Below are positions 27,310 to 37,746 of a DNA stretch of 64,000 nucleotides, piece after piece (positions within the stretch are counted from its first letter, which is position 1; every line of letters starts with the position of its first letter). Made by a program: the position numbers and the translations under genes. This DNA comes from Catellatospora vulcania. Lineage in GTDB: Bacteria > Actinomycetota > Actinomycetes > Mycobacteriales > Micromonosporaceae. The stretch is taken from positions 62,001-126,000 of the forward strand of contig NZ_WARX01000020.1 of NCBI RefSeq assembly GCF_009720385.1. Reading direction: 5' to 3'. The notes below the pieces were generated by a model. It had not been told where the DNA came from and searched no databases. It saw only the letters and a program-made list of their open reading frames with translations.

Positions 27310-27555
27310 CGGTGAACCTCCCCTGTGAAAGATCTGACGTGCCGCTTCAACGTGCCCGCCTCGACGGAAATTCCTTAGCCCGGCTCATTAACTATTCCGC
27401 TGGGCAGACAATGGCACGCGACCGGATACCGCCACTCACCGGAAAGGAGAGGACGGCCGCCTTTTCCACCATGACGAATCAGCCGCTGGTATGACGCCCG
27501 AAAGAGTGGCCCGGCACCGCGGAAAGAGGACGGCGGAACCGATACCGCCGGAAAG

Positions 27556-28317
27556 TCACTCGCCCAGACCGGCCAGATCGCGGATGCGGCGCGTCTGCGC
27601 CTCGCGCTCCGCGCGCTCCTGCTCGGGAAAACTCCGGCCGCTCGCGGCGGCCAGCAGGGCCTTGATCTCGACGACCGCGTCACGCGGGGCCGCCAGCACC
27701 GCATTGGCCAGATCGGCCGCGGCCGCGTCCAGCTCGTCGCGGCCCACCACGAGATTCACCAGGCCGATCCGGTCCGCCTCGGCGGCGTTGACGCGGCGCC
27801 CGGTCACGCACAGTTCCAGCGCGCGGGCATAACCGACGAGCTCGACCAGGCGCTTGGTGCCGGTGAGGTCCGGCACGAGCCCCAGCGTCACCTCCGCCAT
27901 GGCGAACAGGGCGTCGTCGGCGGCGATCCGCAGATCGCAGGCGAGCGCGAGCTGGAAGCCCGCGCCGATGGCGTGGCCCTGCACCGCGGCGATGGTGATC
28001 AGATCAGGTCGGCGGAGCCAGGAGAAGGCCTGCTGGAAACCGGCGATCCGGTCCGCGCACTCCTCCGGGCTGACGGTGGCGAGCTGCTGGAACTCGCCGC
28101 CCTGCACCACTTTCAGGTCGAGGCCCGCGGAGAAGGACCGCCCTTCCCCGCGTACGACCACGACGCGCACATCGCCGGCGAGCCCCCGTGCGGCATCGGC
28201 CAGACCTGCCCAGAGCTCGGGGGTCTGCGCGTTGCGCACCTCCGGGCGGTCCAATGTCACCGTCGCGACCGGACCGTCCTGGCTGATGCGAAAGCCGGCC
28301 GCTGCCATCTCAGACAT
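27556..28317 (-). CDS. Enoyl-CoA hydratase/isomerase family protein, 253 aa
   Basis: Crotonase-fold acyl-CoA enzyme. The oxyanion-hole motifs are present: FSAGLDLKVV after beta-3 and AVQGHAIGAGFQLALACDLRIA, where the HAIGAG Gly donates the backbone NH. In place of the hydratase Glu pair, the second site reads LGLVPDLTGTKRLVELVG: Asp replaces one Glu, which is seen in isomerases and in dienoyl-CoA isomerase-like members. So hydratase activity is uncertain. ATG 28317 has GGGGAG 7 bases upstream. The HTH gene lies upstream on the same strand, 36 bp away, and could share a transcript. It probably works in fatty-acid or aromatic acyl-CoA turnover. Confidence 0.88.
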   Translation of the reverse strand: MSEMAAAGFRISQDGPVATVTLDRPEVRNAQTPELWAGLADAARGLAGDVRVVVVRGEGRSFSAGLDLKVVQGGEFQQLATVSPEECADRIAGFQQAFSWLRRPDLITIAAVQGHAIGAGFQLALACDLRIAADDALFAMAEVTLGLVPDLTGTKRLVELVGYARALELCVTGRRVNAAEADRIGLVNLVVGRDELDAAAADLANAVLAAPRDAVVEIKALLAAASGRSFPEQERAEREAQTRRIRDLAGLGE

Positions 28318-28353
28318 CAACCGGCTCCCCAAGCTCAGCGTGGCGCGGGTGAA

Positions 28354-28581
28354 TCATGCCTTCTTGCGCCGACGGGCTCCGCCGCGCTGACGCAGCGCGA
28401 CTCCGGACTCGGTGAGCACGCGGTGGATGAATCCGTACGAACGGCCAGTCGACGCGGCCAGCGCGCGGATGGACTCACCCGACGTGTAGCGCTTCACGAG
28501 GTCCTTGGCGAGCGTCTGGCGTTCGGTCCCGACGATCCGGCGACCCTTCTCGGTGGTGGTAGCTGTGCCGGTGGCTGCCAT
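28354..28581 (-). CDS. Small conserved HTH DNA-binding protein, 75 aa
   Basis: A compact basic protein with one helix-turn-helix: TLAKDLVKRYTSGESIRALAA followed by TGRSYGFIHRVLTESGVALR, then an Arg/Lys-rich end (GGARRRKKA). GAGGA lies 8 bases before ATG 28581. I remember near-identical proteins across actinobacteria, annotated only as helix-turn-helix domain proteins. The HTH resembles resolvase/terminase-type DNA binding. It might be a nucleoid-associated or general regulator; nothing nearby defines a target. The Thr/Ala-rich first 12 residues are probably flexible. Confidence 0.85.
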   Translation of the reverse strand: MAATGTATTTEKGRRIVGTERQTLAKDLVKRYTSGESIRALAASTGRSYGFIHRVLTESGVALRQRGGARRRKKA

Positions 28582-28718
28582 GTTGAAATCCTCACGTCCC
28601 GGACGATGCGGTTTGCGGTCCAACCTATTAGACCGCCTCCGACGATCATGCGCTAGATATCAATTCCATGCCAACCGACACGCACGGTGCTGTCGGGTAC
28701 CCGATAGCGTGTCTCGCC

Positions 28719-30032
28719 GTGACCACCGTCGACCCCCTGAGCGCCCGAAACCGCGAACGCCGAGACCTGTTCGGCTGGTTCGTGCTGGTGAGCATCGGCC
28801 TGCTCGCGACCTGGCTGGCGGTGCGCGCGGGGGCCCGGCTGGGCACCGCGAGCGCGCCGTTCCTGGGCCGTTATCGTTTCGAACTCTCGCCGATGTCGCT
28901 GCTGGCGCCGATCGTCGCGGTGGCCGTGCTCGGCGCCGCCTGGCGCGGCTGGATCCATCGACTGCCGTGGTGGGCGGTCAGCGTCGGGGCGACGGTGGCG
29001 TTCTTCGCCTGGGCCGTCTCACTCGCGCTCGTCGACGGGGCGGACGGGCTCACCCGGTCGCTGACCCCGGACAGCTACCTCGGCGACGTGCAGGAGGTCG
29101 GCGACGACCCGCTGGGCTACCTGCGCAGCTTCACCGGCCGCTCGGCCGAGCACACCGCTGCCACCCGGGGACACCCGCCCGCGCCGGTGCTGGTGCTGTG
29201 GGCCGTGCAGCGCCTCGGTGTCACCGACCACCTGGCACTGGCGCTGCTGGTGACCGCCGTCGGGGCGCTGTCCGTGCCGATGGTGCTGGCCGCGGTGCGC
29301 GACATGGGCGGCGAGGCCGCCGCCCGGCCGTACGCGCCGGTGCTGGCGCTCGCGCCGTACGCGGTGTGGACCGCGGTGTCGATGGACGCCGTGGTGGCCA
29401 CCATCGGCGCGGCGATGACGCTGGCCGGGGTGCGGGCCACCCGCCGTCACGGCTGGCGCGCCGCGAGCTGGGCGGTGCTGGCCGGGCTGCTGCTGGGCAC
29501 GGCGGCGCTGTTCTCGTACGCGGTGGCGTGGCTCGGGCTGTCCGTGGTGTTCCTGAACTTCGCCCGCCGCCGGGCCGCCCTGAACATGTTCGCCGGGCTC
29601 GGGGTGCTGCTCCCGGTGCTCGGCGCGGCGAGACTGGGCTTCGCGTGGACCGACGGGCTCGGGACGGCGTACGCCGACTTCGCCCAGCGCATCGAGCCGC
29701 ATCGCTCCGCGCTGTGGTGGGGCCTGATCAGCGTGTGCGCGCTGCTGCTGGCGGTCGGCCCGCCCATCTACGCGAGCCTGCGCAAGGTGCGCAACACCCC
29801 CGGCTGGCCGTTCCTGGTGGGCGCGTCCGGGGCGGTGCTGTTCTCGGTCGGGGCCGGCCTGGCCCGGGGCGGCGTGGAGCACGCCTGGCTGCCGTACTTC
29901 CCGTGGCTCACCATCGCCGCCGTGGCCCCCGAACGCCCCGGCGGCGACCCGGTCCCCGCACCGCTGCTGCTGGTCGCCGTCGGCGCCCTCTCCGCAATGG
30001 TCATCGAAGCCGTCCTCTCCACGCCCTGGTGA
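28719..30032 (+). CDS. Polytopic membrane protein, GT-C glycosyltransferase-like, 437 aa
   Basis: At least ten hydrophobic segments. After the second or third span lies a loop with GYLRSFTGRSAEHTAATRGHPPAPVLVLWAVQRLG; the H-P-P-x-P pattern resembles the RxHPP loop of polyprenol-phosphate-dependent GT-C glycosyltransferases (PF02366/GT39-like). An aspartate in LTPDSYLGDVQEVGDDPLGY could be the usual acidic residue of the first outer loop. GTG 28719 has no ribosome binding site, but TAGCGT stands where a -10 box would make the message leaderless. The gene ends at palindrome C1. Donor and acceptor are unknown; lipid- or wall-glycan synthesis is plausible. Confidence 0.72.
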   Translation: MTTVDPLSARNRERRDLFGWFVLVSIGLLATWLAVRAGARLGTASAPFLGRYRFELSPMSLLAPIVAVAVLGAAWRGWIHRLPWWAVSVGATVAFFAWAVSLALVDGADGLTRSLTPDSYLGDVQEVGDDPLGYLRSFTGRSAEHTAATRGHPPAPVLVLWAVQRLGVTDHLALALLVTAVGALSVPMVLAAVRDMGGEAAARPYAPVLALAPYAVWTAVSMDAVVATIGAAMTLAGVRATRRHGWRAASWAVLAGLLLGTAALFSYAVAWLGLSVVFLNFARRRAALNMFAGLGVLLPVLGAARLGFAWTDGLGTAYADFAQRIEPHRSALWWGLISVCALLLAVGPPIYASLRKVRNTPGWPFLVGASGAVLFSVGAGLARGGVEHAWLPYFPWLTIAAVAPERPGGDPVPAPLLLVAVGALSAMVIEAVLSTPW

Positions 30033-30082
30033 CCCCACCCCGCGCCGGCGGGGCCGGGCCGCGGCCCGCGTCTCCAAGCGCC

Positions 30083-30143
30083 GCAACTCTTAAAGACTCG
30101 CGGCCATCGACATCAGTCGAGGCCGCGAGTCTTTGAGAGTTGC
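30083..30143. terminator. Bidirectional terminator-like palindrome family C, copy 1
   Basis: GCAACTCTTAAAGACTCGCG at the left pairs, with one mismatch, with CGCGAGTCTTTGAGAGTTGC at the right (23-bp arms in total). It lies between convergent genes. Sister copy at 32968. Confidence 0.82.
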
Positions 30144-30161
30144 GCAGGAGGGGCGGGTGGG

Positions 30162-31760
<1,599 letters not shown>

Positions 31761-31911
31761 GAATTGCTCCCAGGTCAGGGGTGGGCCACCGGGTGGCTTC
31801 GGAAGGAGCCTCCAGTCTACCGAGCGCCCCGACCCGCCTCGCCATGGCATTTACCCCGGGGACGACCTGATTTGGGTGTGATTCGCCACAAAACTGCCTA
31901 CGCTGGCGAAC

Positions 31912-32946
31912 GTGAGCATCAACGAGAACGCCGAACTCGACCCGTCACAGGTCGAGGACATGCGTGGCGCCGGGGGCGGGCGCGGCGGAGGCGGCGGCTT
32001 CAACTTCCCGCCCATGGGCGGTGGGGGCGGCGGAGGCGGCGGCATGGGCGGCGCGGGCTGCCTGGCCGGGCTGCTGCCGTTGCTCATGCGCAGCAAGATC
32101 GGCATGGCGGTGCTTCTCGTCGGCGCGCTCTGCGTCGGTTTCCTGATCTGCACCGGTGGCGGCGGTAGCCTGTTCAGCGGCGTCGGCGGGCTGACCCCCG
32201 AACAGCAGCAGGGCCAGCAGCCGGGCCCCAACGACGTCAACAGCAGCGCCCTGGCGCAGCAGTGCGACAAGTCGAACCCCAAGCGCTTCGACAACCCGGC
32301 CTGCCGCAACCTGCTGTACATCAACTCGATCCAGGCGTACTGGCGCTCGGCGATGCCGCAGTACCTGGGCCAGCAGTACCAGCCGGCGACCACCCGGTTC
32401 TTCACCGGCTCGGTCAACACCGCGTGCGGCCCGGCCACCGCCGGCGTCGGCCCGTTCTACTGCCCCGGCGACAACCACGTCTACATCGACCTGAGCTTCT
32501 ACGACGAGCTGGCCAGCCGGTTCGGCGCCAAGGGCCAGTTCGCCCAGGCGTACGTGCTGGCCCACGAGTACGGCCACCACATCCAGACCCTGCTCGGCAC
32601 CGAGGCGCAGGTGCGCCGGGCCCAGCAGCGTGACCCGGCCAACGCCAACAAGTACTCCGTCGCCATGGAACTGCAGGCCGACTGCTACGCCGGAGTCTGG
32701 GCCAACTCAGCCGCCAAGACCACCGACGCCACCGGCCAGCCCCTGTTCAAGTCCATCACCCAGCAGGACATCGACCAGGCCCTCGAAGCCGCCGCCGCCG
32801 TCGGCGACGACTCCATCCAGCAGAAGGCCACCGGCCGCATCAACCAGGAAGCCTTCACCCACGGCTCCTCCGCCCAACGCCAGCAATGGTTCAACCAGGG
32901 CTACACCACCGGCGACCCCCGCCAATGCAACACCTTCGCCAGCTGA
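31912..32946 (+). CDS. Membrane-anchored zinc metallopeptidase, YpfJ type, 344 aa
   Basis: Neutral zinc metallopeptidase family. A Gly-rich N-terminal stretch with GGGGGGGGGM (about 20-45) leads into a single membrane span (about 62-82, IGMAVLLVGALCVGFLI). The catalytic domain is outside, with FYCPGDNHVYIDLSFYDEL, the zinc motif HEYGHH (His218, Glu219, His222) and third ligand Glu253 in MELQADCYAGVWA. The end QCNTF pairs with conserved cysteines and may form disulfides. GTG 31912 has no ribosome binding site; TACGCT sits about 7 bases upstream as a possible leaderless -10. Palindrome C2 follows the stop. Physiological substrate unknown. Confidence 0.92.
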   Translation: MSINENAELDPSQVEDMRGAGGGRGGGGGFNFPPMGGGGGGGGGMGGAGCLAGLLPLLMRSKIGMAVLLVGALCVGFLICTGGGGSLFSGVGGLTPEQQQGQQPGPNDVNSSALAQQCDKSNPKRFDNPACRNLLYINSIQAYWRSAMPQYLGQQYQPATTRFFTGSVNTACGPATAGVGPFYCPGDNHVYIDLSFYDELASRFGAKGQFAQAYVLAHEYGHHIQTLLGTEAQVRRAQQRDPANANKYSVAMELQADCYAGVWANSAAKTTDATGQPLFKSITQQDIDQALEAAAAVGDDSIQQKATGRINQEAFTHGSSAQRQQWFNQGYTTGDPRQCNTFAS

Positions 32947-32967
32947 CGCCCCGCCGTCCACCCTGCG

Positions 32968-33028
32968 GCAACTCTTAAAGACTTGCGGCCTCACGCACCT
33001 GCTGAGGCCGCAAGTCTTTAAGAGTTGC
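32968..33028. terminator. Bidirectional terminator-like palindrome family C, copy 2
   Basis: Perfect 26-bp arms (32968-32993 with 33003-33028) around a 9-base loop; the stem contains GCAACTCTTAAAGACTTGCG. It lies between the convergent metallopeptidase and acVLRF1 genes. The same stem, with substitutions on both arms, is found at 30083. Confidence 0.88.
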
Positions 33029-33097
33029 GGCACGTGACGCGGGGCGCGGGGCGCGGGGCGCGGGGCTGGGCGGCGGTGGGGGTGGGGGTGGGGCGGG
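33029..33097. repeat. G-rich low-complexity spacer
   Basis: Four tandem GCGGGGC units (about 33039-33066), then runs of GGTGGGGGTGGGG. It may form quadruplex structures; no gene. Confidence 0.6.
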
Positions 33098-33727
33098 TCA
33101 GGGGACGAGGTGGATGCGGATGGCGTGGGCGGCTGTCACCGCGTCGACGAGGATGGCGTGGCGGGGTTCGGGGACGTCGAGCAGGCGCTCGTGGCGGAGC
33201 GGGAGAAGGGGGGCCAGGCGGCGGTCGGTGAGGATCTCGTCGACCGTGCCGCGGTCGCCGCCGCAGACCAGGGCCGCCATGCTGTCCGCGTACGGCAGCA
33301 GGATGCGCGCGGCGATGTCGGCGGCGTCGCGGGCCGCGCCGGACGCCTGGTTCTCCCGGCGGCGGGCGTAACGCTGCTGCGACCAGCCGCCGGCTGCGGT
33401 GCGGCCCTGCACGTAGAACGTGTCCACCTTGGAGCTGATCAGCTCGTCGCCGTCGGCGACTCCGACCGCGACCGCGTTGCGCCGGGCCAGCAGCAGCCCG
33501 AGCCGCCGCGGCACGGCCAGCGCCTCCAGCAGACCGTCGATGTCGGCGATCTCGCCCAGGCCCGGTGGCGGCAGCAGTTCGGCGGTGTCCCCGTTGGCCG
33601 CGACCAGCTTCAGGCCCTCCTCCTGCGCGCCGTCGTGGCGCGAGTAGAAGCCGTCCAGCCAGCGGCGCAGCCGCCGCGGCTCGACATCGGCCCAGCGGCC
33701 CCCGCCCGCGGCGGGTTTGGCGGGCAT
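33098..33727 (-). CDS. acVLRF1-type peptidyl-tRNA hydrolase (Vms1-like release factor), 209 aa
   Basis: Actinobacterial relative of the eukaryotic Vms1/ANKZF1 release-factor-like hydrolases, which free stalled nascent chains from tRNA on split ribosomes. The defining loop GGWSQQRYARRREN (about 113-126) gives the catalytic Gln in the place of the GGQ of eRF1. Around it are the strand VGVADGDELISSKVDTFYVQGRTAAG and the N-terminal WLDGFYSRHDG. ATG 33727 overlaps the upstream aminotransferase stop by one base (TGATG), so they are translated together. The gene ends at a G-rich spacer next to palindrome C2. A role in ribosome quality control is inferred from the family. Confidence 0.87.
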   Translation of the reverse strand: MPAKPAAGGGRWADVEPRRLRRWLDGFYSRHDGAQEEGLKLVAANGDTAELLPPPGLGEIADIDGLLEALAVPRRLGLLLARRNAVAVGVADGDELISSKVDTFYVQGRTAAGGWSQQRYARRRENQASGAARDAADIAARILLPYADSMAALVCGGDRGTVDEILTDRRLAPLLPLRHERLLDVPEPRHAILVDAVTAAHAIRIHLVP

Positions 33728-34773
33728 CAGCCCACCAGCGCGTTCAGCGCGGCGTCCACATCGGCCTGGGTGGTGTACGCGTGGAACGACGCCCGGATCC
33801 GGCCGTTGCGGACCGCGGTGCGGATGCCCGCGGCGGCGAGCTTGGCGTCCGCGCCGGGCACGTCCACGGTCACGATCGCGCTGTCCCCGGGCGGCAGTCC
33901 CAGGCCCGCCAGGAACCGGTTGGCCAGGCCGACGTCGTGCGCGTGGAGCGCGGGCACCCCGATCTCCTCGACAAGTTCCAGCGCGGGCGCGGTGCCGACC
34001 CAGGCGTGCCAGGCGGGCGAGATGTCGAACGCGCGGGCGTCCTTGGCCAGCCGCAGCGGCAGGCCGTAGTACGAGCTGTGCACGTCCTCACCGGCGTACC
34101 AGTTGGCCGCCAGCGGCCGGAAACGCTCGCGCACCGCCGGGTTCAGGTAGACGAAGCCCGTGCCGCGCGGCGACATCAGCCACTTGTAGGCGACGGTCAC
34201 CACCACGTCGGCGAGCGAGCCGTCGAACGGCAGCCAGCCGCAGGCCTGCGTCGCGTCGACCACGATCAGCGCACCGGCGGCCCGGGCCGCGGCGACGACC
34301 GCGGCGTAGTCGACGACCGCCCCGTCCGACGACTGCACCAGCCCGAACGAGACCACGTCCACACTCGCGTCGATGCGCTCGGCGAGCCGGTCGGCGGGGG
34401 CGGTGCGCACGGTCACGCCGCGGTCGGCGTGCACCGCCCACGGGAAGACCGCCGAGGTGAACTCCAGCTCGGGGACCAGCACCGTCGCGCCGTCGGGCAC
34501 GGCCGCGGCGACCGGGGCCAGCAGCTGCGACACCTGCGCGCCGACCGCGACGTCCGCGGCGTCGACCCCGATGATCCGGGCGTACGACTGGCGGGCCCGC
34601 TCGGTCGCGGTGCCCCACCCCTCCCACGAGGTGCGGCCCGCGCGCCAGTCCGCCTGCGCGGCCTGCAGGGCGTCCCACGCCCGGTCCGGGGGCAGCCCGA
34701 AGCTGGCCGTGTTCAGGTAGCCGGGCTCCGCGGACCACAGGGAGGCGAGGTCGATACTGTCCATGATTGGCAT
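33727..34773 (-). CDS. Class V aminotransferase (PLP), 348 aa
   Basis: Fold-type I PLP enzyme of the class V (cysteine desulfurase/EgtE-like) group. The cofactor lysine is Lys197 in VTVAYKWLMSPRGTG; VVDATQACGWLPFD carries the Asp that pairs with the pyridine nitrogen; GAQVSQLLAPV and SFGLVQSSDGAVVDYAA are typical. A cysteine of the desulfurase type is not evident in the C-terminal half, so a lyase or epimerase activity is as likely. ATG 34773 with GGTGGA 4 bases upstream is taken; ATG 34764 is an alternative. It is divergent from the alkylation-repair gene and overlaps acVLRF1. The link between the two products is not obvious. Confidence 0.87.
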   Translation of the reverse strand: MPIMDSIDLASLWSAEPGYLNTASFGLPPDRAWDALQAAQADWRAGRTSWEGWGTATERARQSYARIIGVDAADVAVGAQVSQLLAPVAAAVPDGATVLVPELEFTSAVFPWAVHADRGVTVRTAPADRLAERIDASVDVVSFGLVQSSDGAVVDYAAVVAAARAAGALIVVDATQACGWLPFDGSLADVVVTVAYKWLMSPRGTGFVYLNPAVRERFRPLAANWYAGEDVHSSYYGLPLRLAKDARAFDISPAWHAWVGTAPALELVEEIGVPALHAHDVGLANRFLAGLGLPPGDSAIVTVDVPGADAKLAAAGIRTAVRNGRIRASFHAYTTQADVDAALNALVG

Positions 34774-34823
34774 TATTCCACCGGCGGTGGGCGATCACCG
34801 CGGGCCAATACGCAGGAGGTGGC

Positions 34824-35531
34824 ATGGTGTCGGCGGTTCCGGCCGAGACCGGCGCGGCGGCCGCCCTGCTGATGGCGCGGGTGGACGAGCGGCTGACGGC
34901 CGTCGCCGACCCCGCGCGGGCCACGGCGATGCGGGCGTACATGCGTGACCAGTTCCCGTTCCTGGGCGTGCCCAGCCCGGCGGTGCAGCAGGTGCTCCGG
35001 GCGGCGCTGGCCGAGCTGCCCCGTCCTGATGCGCCGACGCTGCGCGAGGTCGCCCTGGCCTGCTGGGCGCGGCCGGAGCGGGAGTACCAGTACCTCGCCT
35101 GCGTGCTGCTGCGCCGGCAGGTCCGGGTGCTGGACAGCGGGTTCGTCGACACCGCGCGTTATCTGATCACCACGAAACCGTGGTGGGACACCGTCGACGC
35201 GCTCGCCGCGCACGTGGTCGGCCCGCTGGTGGCCCGGGACCCGGGTCTGGTCACGACGATGGACGCCTGGGCCGCCGGGCACGAGCTGTGGCTGATCCGC
35301 ACCGCGATCCTGCACCAGTTGACGTACAAGGCGGCCACCGACGCCCCGCGGCTGCTGCGCTACTGCGCGGCGCAGGCCGGGCACCCGGACTTCTTCATCC
35401 GCAAGGCGATCGGCTGGGCGCTGCGCGAGTACGGCAGGACCGACCCGGCGGCGGTACGCGCGTTCGTCGCCGACCACCACGGCGAGCTGTCCGGGCTGTC
35501 CCGGCGGGAAGCGCTCAAGCACCTGAGCTGA
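34824..35531 (+). CDS. DNA alkylation repair protein (AlkD-like HEAT repeats), 235 aa
   Basis: HEAT-repeat DNA glycosylase family that removes bulky or cationic alkylated bases. The protein is all helical. Family marks are MRAYMRDQFPFLGVPSPAVQQVLR at the start, YQYLACVLLRRQ, the catalytic-cleft ITTKPWWDTVDALAAHVVG with its Trp pair and Asp, and FIRKAIGWALREYGRTDP near the end. The final SRREALKHL is also typical. ATG 34824 has AGGAGG 5 bases before it. It is divergent from the aminotransferase, with about 50 bp between starts, so promoters must overlap. No adaptive-response regulator is near. Confidence 0.92.
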   Translation: MVSAVPAETGAAAALLMARVDERLTAVADPARATAMRAYMRDQFPFLGVPSPAVQQVLRAALAELPRPDAPTLREVALACWARPEREYQYLACVLLRRQVRVLDSGFVDTARYLITTKPWWDTVDALAAHVVGPLVARDPGLVTTMDAWAAGHELWLIRTAILHQLTYKAATDAPRLLRYCAAQAGHPDFFIRKAIGWALREYGRTDPAAVRAFVADHHGELSGLSRREALKHLS

Positions 35532-35558
35532 CCTGGGCGGGTGTGGTACCCACGAGGG

Positions 35559-36182
35559 GTGCAGGAGTCCCGCTCGCTGGAACGGCTGACGGCGTACACC
35601 GACGGGGTCGTCGCGATCGCGCTGACCCTGCTGGTCCTGCCGCTGGTCGACACCGCCCGCGACGCGCAGACCGAGACGGTCCGCGACCTCGTGCGCGAGC
35701 ACGCCGGGGACTTCGCCGCGTTCGTGATGTCGTTCGTGGTGGTGTCGCTGTTCTGGATGGTGCACCGGCGGGTCTTCGACAACCTGGTCGACGTCGGCGA
35801 GGGCATCATGCTGCTCAACAGCCTGTGGCTGCTCGGGGTGGTGTTCCTGCCGGTGCCGACGGCGGTGCTGACCTACGAGGTCGACCAGGGGCGCGGCGCG
35901 ACCCTGCTGTACCTGGCCAACCTGGTCTTCATCGCGTTCAGCGGCCTGCTGCTGTCGCTGCGCATCCGCGACCGGGTGCCCCTGCAGCGCCCCGGCCGGG
36001 CCGAGGCGGTGCAGCGGTCGGTACGCCGTGGCGTGATCGCGACCAGCGCCATGGTGGCCACCCTGATCGCCGCCCTGTTCATCGCGAACCTGGCGCTGCC
36101 GCTGCTGGCCTTCATGCCCGTGATGCAGGCCGTGGCGGAGCGGCGGGCCCGGCGCCACGGCCACCCCTCAGCCAGCCCCTGA
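35559..36182 (+). CDS. TMEM175-like (DUF1211) potassium channel family protein, 207 aa
   Basis: Integral membrane protein of the TMEM175 family, whose bacterial members form potassium-permeable tetramers. The first helix carries a variant of the family signature, RLTAYTDGVVAIALTLLVLPL (FSDG in most relatives). Five to six spans follow, including FVVVSLFWMVHRRVFDNL and LLNSLWLLGVVFLPVPTAVL. A basic tail ends the protein (ERRARRHGH). GTG 35559 places the signature at the usual distance from the N-terminus; GTG 35541 is possible. There is no clear ribosome binding site. It follows the alkylation-repair gene by 27 bp and may be co-transcribed. Confidence 0.85.
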   Translation: MQESRSLERLTAYTDGVVAIALTLLVLPLVDTARDAQTETVRDLVREHAGDFAAFVMSFVVVSLFWMVHRRVFDNLVDVGEGIMLLNSLWLLGVVFLPVPTAVLTYEVDQGRGATLLYLANLVFIAFSGLLLSLRIRDRVPLQRPGRAEAVQRSVRRGVIATSAMVATLIAALFIANLALPLLAFMPVMQAVAERRARRHGHPSASP

Positions 36183-36206
36183 CCCGGCGCGCCGGGGACC
36201 GTCCCC

Positions 36207-36956
36207 CTACAGCGCCTGGCGGAGCAGGGCGAGCAGCTCGGTGCCGTCCGCGACGACCGCGTCCGGCGTGTTCTCGCCGACCTCGCGCGGCTCGCCCTCG
36301 GGCATGAGGATGGCGGCGCCCACCCCGGCCCGGCGGGCGCAGACGACGTCGCGGTGCGGCTGGTCGCCGACGTACCAGCAGTCGGCGGCGGCCACGCCGA
36401 TGTCCCGGGCGGCGGCCCAGATCATGCTCGGATGCGGTTTGTACACGCCCAGCTCGTCGCTGTAGATCTGGGCGGCGATCGCGCCGGTCAGCCCGAACTC
36501 GTCGAGCGCCTCGCGGTGCGCCTGGCCGCAGGGCGTGTTGCTGACCACGGCGACCGGCATGCCCCGCCCGACGGTGAAGTCCAGCAGGTCGGCGATGCCG
36601 GGCCGGAGCCGCCAGTCCGCCCGCCGCGCCCACTGCCGGGTCAGGTCGCTGGCGTGCACCAGGACCGTGGCCCGCGCCACCGCCGGCCACTCCACGGCGA
36701 TCAGCTCCCCCCAGAGCTGCTCGTGGCTGATCTCCAGGCACTCCTCGGTGTTCTCGCGCATCCGCGCGCGGGCCTTCTTCGCCTCGTCCAGCGCGTGGCG
36801 GATCTCGTCCTCGCCGACCACGCCGCCGGTGAGCCGGTGGACGCGCCGGACGAGTTCGGCGTGGCGAGGAGCGGAGCCCTCCGGCAGGGGCGACCGTCCG
36901 GACTCGACGATCACCCCGCCGAAGTCGAGCAGCAGAGCGGAGGGGGTAGGCAGCAT
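36207..36956 (-). CDS. HAD-family hydrolase, 249 aa
   Basis: Haloacid-dehalogenase superfamily member. Motif I reads DFGGVIVESGRS: nucleophile Asp11 is kept, but the second acid (normally DxD) is Gly-Gly. This variant is found in epoxide-hydrolase-N-terminal-like and some dehalogenase-like HADs, so simple phosphatase chemistry is less certain. Motif II VVSNTP, motif III Lys in GVYKPHPSMIW and motif IV YVGDQPHRDVVCARRAG are present. The helical cap spans about 20-120. ATG 36956 lies 4 bp after the LysE stop (same strand), so the two form an operon. Substrate unknown. Confidence 0.87.
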   Translation of the reverse strand: MLPTPSALLLDFGGVIVESGRSPLPEGSAPRHAELVRRVHRLTGGVVGEDEIRHALDEAKKARARMRENTEECLEISHEQLWGELIAVEWPAVARATVLVHASDLTRQWARRADWRLRPGIADLLDFTVGRGMPVAVVSNTPCGQAHREALDEFGLTGAIAAQIYSDELGVYKPHPSMIWAAARDIGVAAADCWYVGDQPHRDVVCARRAGVGAAILMPEGEPREVGENTPDAVVADGTELLALLRQAL

Positions 36957-36960
36957 GCGC

Positions 36961-37590
36961 TTACTCTGCCACGACGAGCGCCACCGCGAGGATCGAGATC
37001 ACCAGGCTGGACACCAGGGCGGTTACCAGGCGTCCACGCGGTGTGGCGAGCACCCGGCCCACCAGCGCGCCGCCCGCCGCGACGGTGAGCTGCCAGCTGG
37101 CCGAGGCGAGGAAGGCGGCGGTCACGAAGACCGCGCCCTCCGGACCGGTCAGCCCGTCCATCGCCTGCCGCCCGCCGAGGACCAGCGCGCCGAAGTACAC
37201 GATGGTCATCGGGTTGAGCAGGGTCAGCCCGAGCAGTGCCAGGAAGGCCCGGCCCGGCGTGTCCAGCAGTTTGGTCTCGCGGGCCCGCGCCGGGTCGCGG
37301 TAGTGGCGCACCGCGCTCACCGCGGTGTGTCCCGCGATGTAGAGCAGCACGGCGACCGCGATCCAGCGCAGCGGCGTGGCGATCGGTTCGATCCAGCGGG
37401 CCAGGGCGGCCCCGCCGAGCACGGCGACCAGGGCGTAGATCCCATCGGCGGCCGCCACGCCCAGTGCAGCGGCGGCGCCGATCCGCAGCGAGGTGCGGGC
37501 GGTGAGGCTCATCAGCAGCAGGGCGATCGCGCCGACGGGCACGGCTACGCCGTACCCCGCCAGCAGACCCGCCACTCCGGCGGCGGTCAC
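36961..37590 (-). CDS. LysE family transporter, 209 aa
   Basis: Second LysE-superfamily membrane protein, only distantly related to the one at 10307. It has about six spans, an N-terminal YGVAVPVGAIALLLMS in which the usual TPGP motif is replaced by VPVG, and GLTLLNPMTIVYFGALVLGG, matching the conserved LNP of the family. A basic cytosolic loop (HYRDPARARETKLL) divides the halves. GTG 37590 starts the first span. It is the first gene of a two-gene operon with the HAD hydrolase. The VPVG variant is typical of a LysE branch that includes cadmium- and unknown-substrate exporters; the cargo here is open. Confidence 0.85.
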   Translation of the reverse strand: MTAAGVAGLLAGYGVAVPVGAIALLLMSLTARTSLRIGAAAALGVAAADGIYALVAVLGGAALARWIEPIATPLRWIAVAVLLYIAGHTAVSAVRHYRDPARARETKLLDTPGRAFLALLGLTLLNPMTIVYFGALVLGGRQAMDGLTGPEGAVFVTAAFLASASWQLTVAAGGALVGRVLATPRGRLVTALVSSLVISILAVALVVAE

Positions 37591-37746
37591 GACTGCGGGC
37601 GGCTCGTTCCGGCCAGGGACCGACGCTGCTGTCGCCGCCGTCCTTCCGCCGAGGCGGACAGGGGCGCGAGGCGCAGGCAGGTAGCGGTCATGCGGCCATT
37701 CTGGGATGCCGCCGGCCTGCCCGCGACCTATTTTCCGGTCGATGTC

